This document shows positions 9,427 to 18,636 of a stretch of 26,222 bases of DNA, piece after piece. The notes below the pieces were generated by a model. It had not been told where the DNA came from. It did not search any database and worked only from the letters and a program-made list of their open reading frames with translations. Position numbers and translations under genes: made by a program. This stretch comes from Zygnema cylindricum (lineage: Eukaryota > Streptophyta > Zygnematophyceae > Zygnematales > Zygnemataceae): assembly GCA_037447655.1 (NCBI GenBank), contig JBBHKE010002391.1, positions 126,001 to 152,222 on the forward strand. The letters are read 5' to 3'. How positions within the stretch are numbered: the stretch's first letter is position 1; each line of letters opens with the position of its first letter.

Positions 9427-9491
9427 CCCCCCCCCCCCCCCCCCCCCCCCCCCCGGGCGGCGCGGGGGGGGGGGGGGGGGGGGGGGGGGGG
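9427..9491. repeat. C28 - GGGCGGCGC - G28 palindrome
   Basis: Twenty-eight C (9427-9454), nine bases, then twenty-eight G (9464-9491) form a perfect inverted homopolymer. It is preceded by long T runs broken by CCGGA. It marks an abrupt change from repeat DNA to copia gag coding and may be a sequencing or assembly join instead of genomic sequence. Confidence 0.9.
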
Positions 9492-9550
9492 AATATAAAG
9501 GCGCCTATGATGCATTAAAGAAAATAGATTAATCATCATGGAATCTAACA

Positions 9551-12013
9551 ATGGCAATTCAGCTAGTGTTAGAAGAAGAATCTACTAATCTAGCAATGAA
9601 AGGAAGCAAAACAGGACAAGTATTCAACACTCAGTTTCAGAGTAGAAATCAGTATCAGACGGATCGATCAACTAACAACACATGGGCATGTTTTTACTGT
9701 TTTAACAAAGGTCACTTGGTACGAGAATGTCCAGTTTTGAAAAAAGACACCTTGACAGGAAATTTTCGTGAAGGATGGAACAACAACCGGCGCAAAGGAA
9801 ATCCTTATAGGCAACTAGAAAAGGCATCTGCTTTTTCTGCCGAAAAGGAGAATGTCTTAGAGGAAGGAGGAGACAAAGTTGACAAAAATATCAGCAATTT
9901 TCCAATTGTGACAGGAAATGAAATGTTTGCAATGACAAGTGTAAGATTTGGATCAAAGGAGAACACCTGGATTATGGACACGGGAGCATCTGCTCACATG
10001 TGCGGCGACAAGGAGCTGTTTGAAACTCTCGAGCCAATCTCACCACAAAACATCTACTATGCCGATGACAGTTATGTAGTTGCAAGCTTAAAAGGAAAGG
10101 TGAATCTTAAACTCAAAATAGACGGTCAGGTAGTAGACAGGACTTTGAATGATGTGTTGTATATACCAGAGTTCAGCAAAAACTTGTTTAGCACATCTTT
10201 GGTAGAGAGCAAAGGGTTTCAAGTAAGTCTCAAACACGGAAAACAAGTTGTCAGTAAGAATGGATTTGTTGCAGCTGTTACAACTAGAGGAGAAAATATG
10301 ATGTATAGGCTTGACCTTACTGAAGGATTTAATGGAAAAAAGGTTCTGTACTCAGCTGTAACAAATGATAATGATCTATGGCATAAAAGAATGGGGCATG
10401 TTCATCGAGAAAGGTTAGGAAAAATGGTAAAAAATGATATAATAAAAGGAATAAAATTGTCCCCAGATTCGTCAAATGAATTATGTGATGGATGTGCCTT
10501 AGGAAAAATTCACAAATTACCATTTTCAGCTGAAAGCAGTCATAGAGCTAAGAGAGTTTTAGAAGTAATACATTCAGATGTTTGGTCTTCCAAAATACCG
10601 TCTATGGGGGGAGTCCGATATATGCTTACACTAACGGATGATTTTTCAAGATATACCAAGGTGTATTTTTTGAAAAAGAAAAGTGAAGTTTTTGAATGCA
10701 TTCGAGAATATAAAGTCTGGAGCGAAAAGATACATGGAGTTCCCATTTTAAATCTCAGATTAGATAACGGAGGAGAATATGTCTCAAAAGTATTTTCGGA
10801 TTTTCTCAAAGAAAATGGAATTTCACGCCAATTGACAGTTCCATATTCACCTGAACAAAACGGAGTTGCAAAGAGATTAAATAGAACACTAGTAGAGTGT
10901 GCTCGTACTATGTTGGCAGATAAAGGAGTAAGTGTGAAATATTGGGCAGAGGCTTTAAATTGTGCTGCATGTATTAAAAATAGACTAGAAAGTAAAGCAA
11001 CTCCAAGAAAGACACCTTATGAACTTTGGACAAAAGAGAAACCAGATGTTGGTCATTTTAGAGTATTTGGCAGTAAAGTTTTTATGCTAAACAATGATCC
11101 TAGTAGATGGAAAATGGAACCAAAAGGAATGCCTGGTATCCTACTAGGATATGATAATAATGCAAAAGGATATAGAGTCAACATACCAGGAACTGATCAA
11201 ATTGTAGTTGCTAGAAATATACTTGTAAAAGATGAGTCAGATTCAGTGGATGTATTTGCACTAACACCTGAAAAAAGAAGCAAAATGGAGATGGAATACG
11301 TCATTCTTGACGAAGTGACACATGTGACCAAAGAGCAGCCTGTCACTCCTCACACAGAAACGACGGTGACACCTGAGACAAAAACAAATGGATCACCTCA
11401 GACGGAAACGAATGGATCCGCGGAACTCGAGATAGACAACTCTGTCCCGTCAACAAGAACCTCAGGGAGAGAGCCCTCTATTCCAGCGTCAAATTTTCCA
11501 GGAGGGAAAAGGACAAGTACAAGAGAAAAGAGAATCAGTTCAAGACTCAAGGATTCGACAACGATGTATGCACACTCGGCTGCATCTGGAGAACCCTTAA
11601 CTATCCAAGAAGCCTTTTCTGTACCAGAAAAAGAACATTGGATAGAGGCAGTAAATGACGAAATGAAATCAATTATGGCGGCCCAAACTTGGGAATTGGT
11701 GGAGCTCCCTCCAGACAGGAAAGCCATTGGAAGTAAATGTGTATTCAAGGTAAAATTAAACCCAGACAACACTGTTGAGAGATTTAAAGCTAGACTAGTA
11801 GCTAAGGGATTCAACCAAAAGGAAGGAATTGACTTTGAAGAAACCTTTTCGCCAGTAGTGAGATTTCCAACAATTAGGATCTTGCTTACCTTAGCAGCTA
11901 TAGAAAATATGGAAGTTCATCAAATGGACGTTAAAACAACCTTCTTACATGGCGAATTAGAGGAAGTTATTTATATGAGGCAGCCAGAAATGTACGAAGA
12001 GAAAGGGAAATAA
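9551..12013 (+). pseudogene. Copia F polyprotein part 1: gag C-terminus, protease, integrase, N-terminal reverse transcriptase
   Basis: The frame is 820 codons. It is also open upstream to 9492 except for one stop at about 9530, so ATG 9551 is not the true start; most of Gag is lost. CCHC zinc knuckle CFYCFNKGHLVREC is at residues 47-60. The protease motif IMDTGASAHMC has its catalytic Asp at 143. Integrase has the HHCC site (HKRMGHVH, then CDGCALGK), Asp in IHSDVWS and Asp in RLDNGGEY. The expected catalytic Glu in the NGVAER motif is Lys (residue 441, codon AAG at 10871-10873), so the integrase is probably inactive. The Ser/Thr/Glu-rich linker (about residues 590-680) is usual for copia. 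Reverse transcriptase begins with EAFSVPEKEHWIEAVNDEM and reaches MDVKTTFLHG. The frame ends at TAA 12011-12013 inside reverse transcriptase. Confidence 0.9.
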
Positions 12014-12388
12014 AACCTTGTTTGTAAATTAGTAAAATCCCTATATGGGCTAAAACATGCCCCTCGTCAATGGAATATCAAATTAGATGAGTTTCTCACT
12101 AAGATAGGATTTACTAGGATAAGCTCAGATCATTCAGTCTACATTATGGAAGGGGAAGATGGAATAATCTATATTGCAGTTTACGTAGATGATCTGCTAC
12201 TAATGAGCAAATCATCGACAGAAATTAACAAAGTCAGGAAATCCTTAAATACCACATTTGAAATGAAAGATTTAGGAGAGGCAAAATATGTTCTTGGTAT
12301 TCAATTAGAAAGAGATAGACTAAAAAGGATAATTAGACTAACACAAAAGGAGGCTATCGGAAATATGCTTGATAGGTTTGATATGTCA

Positions 12389-12496
12389 GATGCAAAAAGT
12401 TGTGCAACTCCTATGGAAAATAAACAAAAAACTGAAGGGGTAGATGCAAAAAGTTGTGCAACTCCTATGGAAAATAAACAAAAAACTGAAGGGGTA
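12389..12496 (+). repeat. 54-bp exact tandem duplication in reverse transcriptase
   Basis: The unit starts GATGCAAAAAGTTGTGCAAC and ends ACTGAAGGGGTA. Copies are 12389-12442 and 12443-12496, identical and in frame (18 codons). Confidence 0.95.
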
Positions 12497-12622
12497 GAAA
12501 TCAGCTCAGGAGTTATAGTTAGAGATATAACCGAAAATGAAAATTTGACTGAAATTCCCTATAGACAGGTAGTGGGAAGTCTTATCTACTTTATGAATTG
12601 TACGCGTCCCGACATTGCTGCG

Positions 12623-12654
12623 GCAGTCGGGGTTCTTAGCAGTCGGGGTTCTTA
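12623..12654 (+). repeat. 16-bp exact tandem duplication causing a frameshift
   Basis: GCAGTCGGGGTTCTTA occurs at 12623-12638 and again at 12639-12654. Sixteen is one more than a multiple of three, so the second copy shifts the frame; on one copy the reading into the SLQNPKKTNW region is continuous. Confidence 0.95.
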
Positions 12655-12655
12655 G

Positions 12656-13218
12656 CAGAAGTTTGCAGAATCCGAAGAAAACAAATTGGGAAGCTGCAAA
12701 GCGAGTTATGCGATACCTAGTTGGGACCAGGAATTTACATCTTAACTTGGGAGGATCAAGTGTAACAATCGGAACCTGGAGTGATGCGAGCTATGGAGAC
12801 ATTCCTAGTCGAAAGTCAACTACCGGATATGTGGTACAGATTGGAAATGGAACGTGTTGTTGGAGTAACAAACTTCAAAAGGTGACTGCCCAATCGACGA
12901 TGGAGGCAGAATATATGGCAGCAAGCGCGACAGTAAAGGAATTACTATGGGTGAAATCAATTTTACAAGAACTAGGATTTATGCAAATAGGTCCACAAAT
13001 TGTTTGGTGTGATAATCAGGCAGCTATTTCAATTGCTTCAAATCCATGTCATCATTTCAAAACCAAACACATGGACATTAGGCTTCATTTCGTTAGAGAA
13101 AAGGTCTTCTCAAAAATTATAAAATTGCAATATCTACCAGACTCGAAGATGGTGGCAGACATGCTAACCAAAGCCTTACCTGCTCCAAAGTTAGAATACT
13201 ACAAAGAAGCATGTGGTC
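12656..13218 (+). pseudogene. Copia F polyprotein part 3: RNase H
   Basis: After the frameshift the frame carries NPKKTNWEAAKRVMRYLVGT, RNase H with Asp (TWSDASYGD), Glu (STMEAEYMA) and Asp (VWCDNQAAI), and ADMLTKALPAPKLEYYKEACG. At about 13218 it leaves the sequence of the sister fragment, which goes on to TGA and a polypurine tract. The extra 45 codons to the stop at 13355 are read-through into unrelated DNA. Copia RNase H removes template RNA during cDNA synthesis. Confidence 0.88.
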
Positions 13219-13455
13219 TTAGACGCAAAGTGAAACGAAACCTCTTGAAACTGAAGTCTCGTACGGAAATATTGCCGGTTCGTCGTACACATAAAATATT
13301 TCCGCGGACGAAAAAATCGCGTCACGCTTCGCGAACCAACATTTATTCGAAATAGACAAGCGTGCAATTCGTACAAATGAAAACCGCTCAGCGCTCGCAC
13401 CAAACCGAACCGACACAAAATTACAGTTTCGAATGCAACAACACATAACTGAGGA
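13219..13455. other. Unassigned interval between copia F and the TIR element
   Basis: CG-containing, AT-leaning sequence with no recognised motif. The break from copia F at 13218 is sharp, with no LTR or polypurine tract. Confidence 0.4.
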
Positions 13456-13689
13456 CAGAGGTCGCAAAAGTCAAAAAATTTCATACCCGAAACCGACCGT
13501 TTTTTTTCTCTTCAAAATCTGAGTAACCGACGCCCGACTAAGTTTTGTCACGCTCCAAAATTGTTAACCGTTAACCGACCGTCGTTTACGAAAAAAAATA
13601 ATTAACCGAATCTTGATTTTTCGCGACTAACCGTGCTCGCCCGTAACCAAAAAGTACAAAATTAATCAATGTACGACGGAATAAGCCAA

Positions 13690-13950
13690 TAGTTACGATT
13701 TGTCGCGTTCCCTAAGATTTGCGAAATGAAGTGCTACTACCGTGTCAGATTTGCGACGCTTTGTCGCATTGCCTAAGATTTGCGAAATGAATAGCGTACT
13801 ACCGTGTCAGATTTGCGACGCTTTGTCGCGTTCCCTGATTTGCGAAGTAAATAGCATACTACCGTGTCAGATTTGCGACGCTTTGTCGCGTTCCCTGATT
13901 TGCGAAATAAATAGCTTACTACAGTACCGTGTCAGATTTGCGACGCTAAT
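13690..13950. repeat. Tandem array, 60-65-bp unit, about four copies
   Basis: GTGTCAGATTTGCGACGC recurs at 13742, 13804, 13864 and 13929, each except the last followed by TTTGTCGCRTT and a GATTTGCGAA block. The open frames here repeat with the array and are not evidence of a gene. Confidence 0.9.
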
Positions 13951-14060
13951 CATGATGTCACGTACTTCCATGATGCCTAAGAGTACAAAGTACAAGAATG
14001 TTGGATTATAGGGACAGTACAAAATTTTCATTTTTTTTTGGTTGACCGACCGTAACCGAC

Positions 14061-14120
14061 CGTTTTTTTTTTCCTGGTGAATCAACCGACCGTTTTTTTT
14101 TTCCTGGTGAATCAACCGAC
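14061..14120. repeat. 30-bp exact tandem duplication
   Basis: The unit starts CGTTTTTTTTTTCCTGGTGA and ends ATCAACCGAC. Copies 14061-14090 and 14091-14120 are identical. Confidence 0.9.
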
Positions 14121-14227
14121 CTTAACCGCCCGACCCCCAAAATTTGGCATCCGAATCCGTTCCGGATTCGGCGCGGGCTGTCGGTTAACGGTCAGTCACG
14201 GTTTCGGTTGACCGTTTGCGACCTCTG

Positions 14228-15000
14228 CTTGTTTTGTCGCACCTCATTTGACCGATGTTTGGCGGATTAAAAAACGGACACAACAAAAACTCCTGGCCGT
14301 CGGATATCAAGGCCGCTTCCGGCTGGCCGGAGCCGATATAGTTATTAAATCGATGCGATTGAGGCGTTGTTCAGAACCACAAACGGACAAAAATATCGGA
14401 GGCCGTACCAAAAGAGCGCTCAGCGGTAATATTCGGTTGGCGCCGACAGATTAAGCAAACGGTCTCCTGCCGTACTGTGCTGACTCGGGAAGAAATTAAG
14501 GATTGCACTTCCGTACGGAACGAAATCAAGGAACGCACCGAAGTTGACAGGAGGAAATAAACGGCAGTCGTAACAAAATCTACAGTACTACACCGTCTAC
14601 TGCTTTTAGTGTTGATGTTTTTGTTGCCGCTTATAACCTCTTTTATCCGTACACGCTTGTGCAATATTCAATTTGAGACAAATAGTGTGACCCTGCAACG
14701 TCTTTTTTTGGAATTGTCCGGACATGTACGATGAAATTACGAACATATCCATGAACTTTCTGTTCAGTTCAAAGAACAAAAAGTAATAATACGTGCATCG
14801 TATCTTTTATTCAACTTCCGTACAATTCTTGTAAAAAACCGTACAGTTAACGTAATTCGTCTGGGCGTTTCCCCTAAATTGTCCGTTCAGTTTACCGTTT
14901 GCGTTTTTTTGCAATTTTTTCAAAAGTCAACTACAATACGTAGAAACAAGAAAAAATGAAAAAATTGCGCGATTTGAACAACTAGGGTAAAAATAAAAAA
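14228..15000. other. Non-coding interval, nothing recognised
   Basis: Short open frames on both strands carry no motif. The left part is GC-richer (14240-14560), the right part AT-rich. Confidence 0.5.
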
Positions 15001-15368
15001 ATAGCATCATATTTCACCACGACGCGTTGGAAAACGCCAGCTGAAACAAGTTCACTCAAAATTCCGAGAAGCCAAATGTTTACGATCCAAAATGTTTGTC
15101 CCTTTTCCGAAAACAAAATGATGTTTTTTCAAGGCATCCACGTGGAACCTAGAATAGAATGTTTGAAACATCACCACGAATTTGTGTGGCATAAATGTGT
15201 GAAATAAATTTGAAATTTAGTTCTTCGCAGTACCATGCGGATAGAAAAAATTTAGGAGACGACAAACATTGAGGATCGTAAATGTTTTGTCTCCTGAAAA
15301 TTTTGCGGGAACTTCCAACTGGGGGAAAATCTTTTTACATAAGCCCCTGTGATGAAATATGATGCTAT
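15001..15368. mobile_element. Candidate foldback / MITE-like element
   Basis: ATAGCATCATATTTCACCAC (15001-15020) pairs with 15349-15368 in reverse complement at 19 of 20 positions. The interior has no coding frame and contains two related blocks around AAATGTTTGTCCC (about 15090) and AAATGTTTTGTCTCC (about 15280). No target duplication is obvious. Confidence 0.45.
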
Positions 15369-16221
15369 CCATATACGTTACTAGAGTGTACTTTCGCACG
15401 GAATATAAAAAAACCACAGAACACCTTAAATTGGTATTATTGTCAATAAATTATTAGTGTAAAGAGTAAATATGTGTTATTGACTCTATTTTGTGTTTAA
15501 GGGCCAAAACGCCAACTAAACATTAAATTGTAATTTACACATGTTACGATTTACAATTATTGAATCTAGGTTTACGTGATGCTTGTTCGTTTTAGTGTGG
15601 TTTAGATTTGGTCTCGCGTCACTTCGCGTATTTAGTTTGGTTTCATTTAGTACTCCGTGCGTCGGTTTGCGAATTCGGTTTTGTTTCGTTTGATGTATTA
15701 TTTCGTGCGTGTACTTTTCACACGTACACGATTAGATTTGATTTATTTTTGTTTCGTTTAAGTTCTAGTATTGTACGTCGAGAAGTTTCGTTTCGCGCGA
15801 CATACGTCTAGTTGTTTCGTTTCGCATAAGTTAAGTTTTGTCGTACAGCATTGTCAGTTTGGTTTCTAGTAGTTTCATTTTGTTTTGTACCACATTTACG
15901 TCTAAGTACATTTAGACACTTCTAGAGTTAGTGTTCTAGATTGTTTCTACGGCTAAGTTATAAAGCCATTGTGTGAGTTAGATTGTATAACAATTAGGAA
16001 TCAATCAAGAGTCAATTAAAGAGGAATGAATTAAGAGAAGTGTAATGTTTAAAGATTGAGTTAATATGAGTTTATGTTATTGAGTATATAATTTCTCTCT
16101 ATCTTAGATTATGCGCTTTTGATGTGTTGTAATGTTTGAGTTCATTTTAATATCGCTTCCGCATTGAGACACTTAAGTATTTGTGAGCGCATTCCGATTG
16201 ACTCTTATTCCTATCACTATG
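15369..16221. other. T/G-rich interval, possible remnant of an unknown LTR
   Basis: TTTCGTTT-type strings are frequent between 15590 and 15900. The right part (15950-16210) has AATTAGGAATCAATCAAGAG and ends in CTTATTCCTATCAC next to the copia B fragment. No second copy is present to prove an LTR, and no coding frame is convincing. Confidence 0.35.
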
Positions 16222-17556
16222 GATGCCTTTCCATCAACTAAGACTCTTAGATCCATAGATCCCACTAAATTAGTGTGACTATTCTCCCATCCCCGTACTC
16301 TATCTCTACAGTAGGGATCTTTCTCATTTTGGTAAACAATGGTTTTTCTCTACACATATGCATAGAGGCTCCTGAATCAATAATCCATCCTTCTTCTGGA
16401 GCTTCTCTTACTCCACCGAAAGCACACTTTTGCCTCCTTGGAATCTCTAACTCACCTTTCACCTCCAGCTCCTCGTTGAGGAGGAGTTCTCCATCGTCCT
16501 CATCGGAGTCCTCTCCAATGACTTGTGTTGCCACAAATGCCTTCTTTTTCTTTGCGGCTGGTTTTCCGGCATGTTCTTCCTTCAATCTCAGCTCTGTCAG
16601 TTTAGTACACTCCGCCATGTAATGTCCCGGCTTCTTACAAAAGTGACAAAGCCCCTTCGGAGGCCTCGATCCAGATCCTTCCGATTGATTTCCTCTTCCT
16701 CCTCCACCAAAGTTTCCATAAGGTTTCTTGGAATCCTTATCTCCCCAATTAGTTCCTACAGCCAACGCCTGAACACTCTTTCCTCCTCTTCGAATCTCAA
16801 TTGTGTTTTCTCGAACCAAAATCATTCCCACAACGGAGTTCCAGATCCATCGATGATCTGGCAAGTCCTGAACCCTATTAACAATGTTTTCATAATCATC
16901 TGGGAGTTTCATCAACAAAGTATTCACCTTCTCTTTCTCGGTCTCCCTTTTCCCTGCACTCTCCAACTCCATAAATAACCCGGCCAAGTCATTACAAAAA
17001 TCTAACATCTTTCCCCCTTTGTACACATATGCTTGTACCTTTTGACCTGCCAGCTTCTGTTGTTGAATCGTACCACTCTTGTAAATGCTGACAAGGGCCT
17101 CCCACAACTCGTTTGCCCTCTCCACATGAAGATGAGGTGTAGCCACTGCTTGGGTGAGACGCCCGAGAATAAAATGAGTCGCCACGGTATTGTTGAAATC
17201 CCAGATTACACTATCATTTTCCTCGGTTTTCTGAACATCTGCTGCCAAAACCGATCCAGTAGGCATCGGTGTGAGTTCTCCTTCCCCTTCTCCTTCCCTA
17301 TGTCCGACACGATGCTTTCTCCAACATCCTCTTCCACCTCTACCTCCGCAGATCCTCCTGTGAACCGAGATCCTTCAAATCCTGGTGGAACTCCCAATTT
17401 TGCGGATGGCCGACGCACACGACCACTCACAATGCCCCATAGTCGTTTTTCAACCAGTGCACCCTTTATCGTGGTTTCCCAATAAATGGACCCTGTTCCA
17501 TTAAAAATGGGCACCCTAGAGGGTGGGCCTATAACCTGAAATTTTGTGACCTCCAT
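16222..17556 (-). pseudogene. Ty1/copia family-1 element B: gag and protease N-terminus
   Basis: Gag starts at ATG 17554-17556, inside the LTR, with VIGPPSRVPIFNGTG and WGIVSGRVRRP. One frameshift at about 17270-17285 separates this from the long frame ending at 16265, which carries the rest of Gag: FILGRLTQAVATPHLHVERA, ELWEALVSIYKSGTIQQQKL, VNTLLMKLPDDYENIVNRV, and a zinc knuckle CHFCKKPGHYMAEC (C-x2-C-x4-H-x4-C, intact). It is followed by the protease motif WIIDSGASMHMC. A second frameshift near 16270 moves the protease on to a different frame, traceable to about 16222, where homology to copy A stops. Gag of this kind (UBN2-like) packages the RNA. This copy is better preserved than copy A (one frame over 333 codons) but is truncated before the integrase. 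Confidence 0.88.
17524..17536 (-). other. Primer-binding site of copia B (half initiator tRNA-Met type)
   Basis: The minus strand reads GGTTATAGGCCCA right after the LTR end. Twelve of 13 bases fit the anticodon region of initiator tRNA-Met, with the single mismatch at the same base as in copy A but with a different nucleotide. Confidence 0.65.
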
Positions 17557-17855
17557 TGGTACACAAAATGTCCAGCTTATATGAAGCCTCTAGGGTAATA
17601 TTTGCAGTTTTGACTTTGGCAATGAATAAGTGCCACCCTGGCACGCAAAAAACTCTGACCGACTACACCCCTGTGTAGCCAGGACTCCCTTGAGTTCATA
17701 ACAAAAAGAATCACTGAATTTGCTCACCCGATCAAAGACATCATATTTGTACAGATGGCCTCTGTGAGAGAGGACTTTTTCCAAATTTTGCCTAAGTCCT
17801 GAAAAACTCCTAATAGCTACTCTAAACCAATCAACGTGAAGTATCCTAATTAGTG

Positions 17856-17893
17856 TACATATAAAGTACAGCAGCCGCTGTACTTTATGTACG
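17856..17893. promoter_or_regulatory. Conserved palindrome in family-1 LTR
   Basis: TACATATAAAGTACAGC pairs with GCTGTACTTTATGTA around an AGCC loop, with one bulge. The solo LTR has the same structure at about 20537-20575 (GAAAGTACTGTAGCCGCCGT). TATA-like sequence lies within it, so it may overlap the promoter. Role inferred only. Confidence 0.5.
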
Positions 17894-18120
17894 GAAATAT
17901 TCGGCACCATTCTTGGTCTGCCACGTGGCAAAAATAGGTCAATAGCATTATGTCCTTTTTCTCTTTCGGCATCTTATAGGATGATGCCACGTGTCATTTC
18001 CTTCCATTTCGCCAAACTTCTCCCAGATAGTCGTTCCGGCATACCGGCACTCACGCGTGCCGTCCGTTCTTTTCACGGTGATCAATTTCAGCCGTTCGAT
18101 CTGACGGCGCGCCGAATAAA

Positions 18121-18205
18121 TGTTGACCGTTGAATTTCACCGGTCAAATTTCCGTGTTGACCATTGAATTTCGACGGTCAACATTCCGTGTTGACCGTTT
18201 AAATT
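18121..18205. repeat. 34-bp tandem repeat in LTR B (about 2.5 units)
   Basis: TGTTGACC starts at 18121, 18155 and 18189, each followed by an ATTGAATTTC-like block. The other LTR copies have related GTTGACCGTT blocks (20701-20760), so the number of units adds to the length difference between LTRs. Confidence 0.8.
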
Positions 18206-18411
18206 TTCTTCTTGCTTCGCGAGCCGTCGATCGCGACATTTAATTTCGTCCGTCGAAATCAAATGTCTGTTTCATTTATTTCGTGCGGTACTGCATTTCG
18301 TGCGGTACCACACGTTCTATGTTTCGTTTCATTTCGTAAGTCGCTAAAAGGAAAAAGTCGCCATGTATATTTTATAAAGTTATCAAACATATTCTGTGCA
18401 ACGAATCATCA

Positions 18412-18490
18412 AGACGTAACGGATAAAGCGGACGCCTATTCCGTACGGCCCATGTCAAGAGGTTTTAGGATCAAATCCTGGCTGTGTCAA
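18412..18490 (+). other. tRNA-like segment in LTR B
   Basis: D-arm-like ACGGATAAAGC, then a T arm TTAGG-ATCAAAT-CCTGG (18465-18481; stem with two G-T pairs), followed directly by CTGTGTC plus A. It is at the same position and strand as in copies A, C and D. Confidence 0.55.
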
Positions 18491-18636
18491 TAAACTTTTG
18501 CAGGAGCTTTGTCTTCTGTATATCTTCTCATCTGTCTAAGGTAGCCATGGTTGCCTGTTAATTCTCAGTGACTATGACAAGTATGGGAACTGCAAGACTA
18601 AACAAAAAGTAGAATACAAAATATCACTTTTCAACA

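Larger units (their letters stand above)
12014..12655 (+). pseudogene. Copia F polyprotein part 2: reverse transcriptase catalytic half
   Basis: The same frame continues after the TAA with KSLYGLKHAPRQW, then YIAVYVDDLLLM with the catalytic YVDD at about 12182-12193, EMKDLGEAKYVLGIQLERD, and VGSLIYFMNCTRPDIAAAVG. A 54-bp exact tandem duplication (12389-12496) adds 18 residues in frame. A 16-bp exact tandem duplication (12623-12654) shifts the frame and ends it at 12655. Sequence before and after these lesions is well conserved, so they look recent, or they are assembly errors. Confidence 0.88.
9492..13218 (+). mobile_element. Ty1/copia family-2 element F, near-complete coding part without LTRs
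   Basis: Gag zinc knuckle, protease, integrase, reverse transcriptase and RNase H follow in the copia order (integrase before reverse transcriptase). The 5' LTR and the Gag N-terminus are missing, replaced by the C/G palindrome. The right side ends at about 13218, a few codons short of the end of pol, where sequence parts from the sister fragment at 5046-5608. The coding lesions are one stop, two tandem duplications and a changed integrase residue, so it is much younger than the chromovirus at 18.6-25.2 kb. Confidence 0.88.
13456..14227. mobile_element. Candidate non-autonomous DNA transposon with terminal inverted repeats (hAT-like ends)
   Basis: The left end CAGAGGTCGCAAA (13456-13468) is repeated exactly in reverse complement at the right end (14215-14227). 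Beyond this the arms share looser pairing (CCGAAACCGACCG against CGGTTTCGGTTGACCG). CAG-purine-GGTCGCAAA is close to ends known in hAT elements of the Tip100/Charlie type. The flanking 8-mers (ACTGAGGA and CTTGTTTT) do not match, so a target duplication is not shown. No transposase is encoded. The interior holds poly-T runs, GACCG repeats and two tandem arrays. Confidence 0.5.
17537..18636 (-). repeat. Family-1 copia 5' LTR, copy B (1100 bp)
   Basis: On the minus strand it starts TGTTGAAAAGTGATATTTTG at 18636 and ends CACAAAATTTCA at 17537, next to the primer-binding site. Blocks shared with the other copies include ACTCCCTTGAGT with AAGAATCACTGAA (about 17688-17720), a strong hairpin (17856-17893), CCACGTG-containing blocks, GTTGACCGTTGAATTTC repeats and the tRNA-like segment. 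GACCT (18637-18641) would be the outer target duplication. Confidence 0.82.

Noticed and set aside
9344-9557. Overlapping open frames on both strands with Pro and Gly runs
   Set aside because: They are translations of the C28/G28 palindrome and T runs, not proteins.
13742-14115. Open frames with repeated CQICDALSRS-like segments
   Set aside because: They come from the 60-65-bp array and the 30-bp duplication.
15608-15811. 67-codon plus-strand frame in T/G-rich DNA
   Set aside because: Composition follows the TTTCGTTT-rich DNA; no motif or neighbouring coding support.
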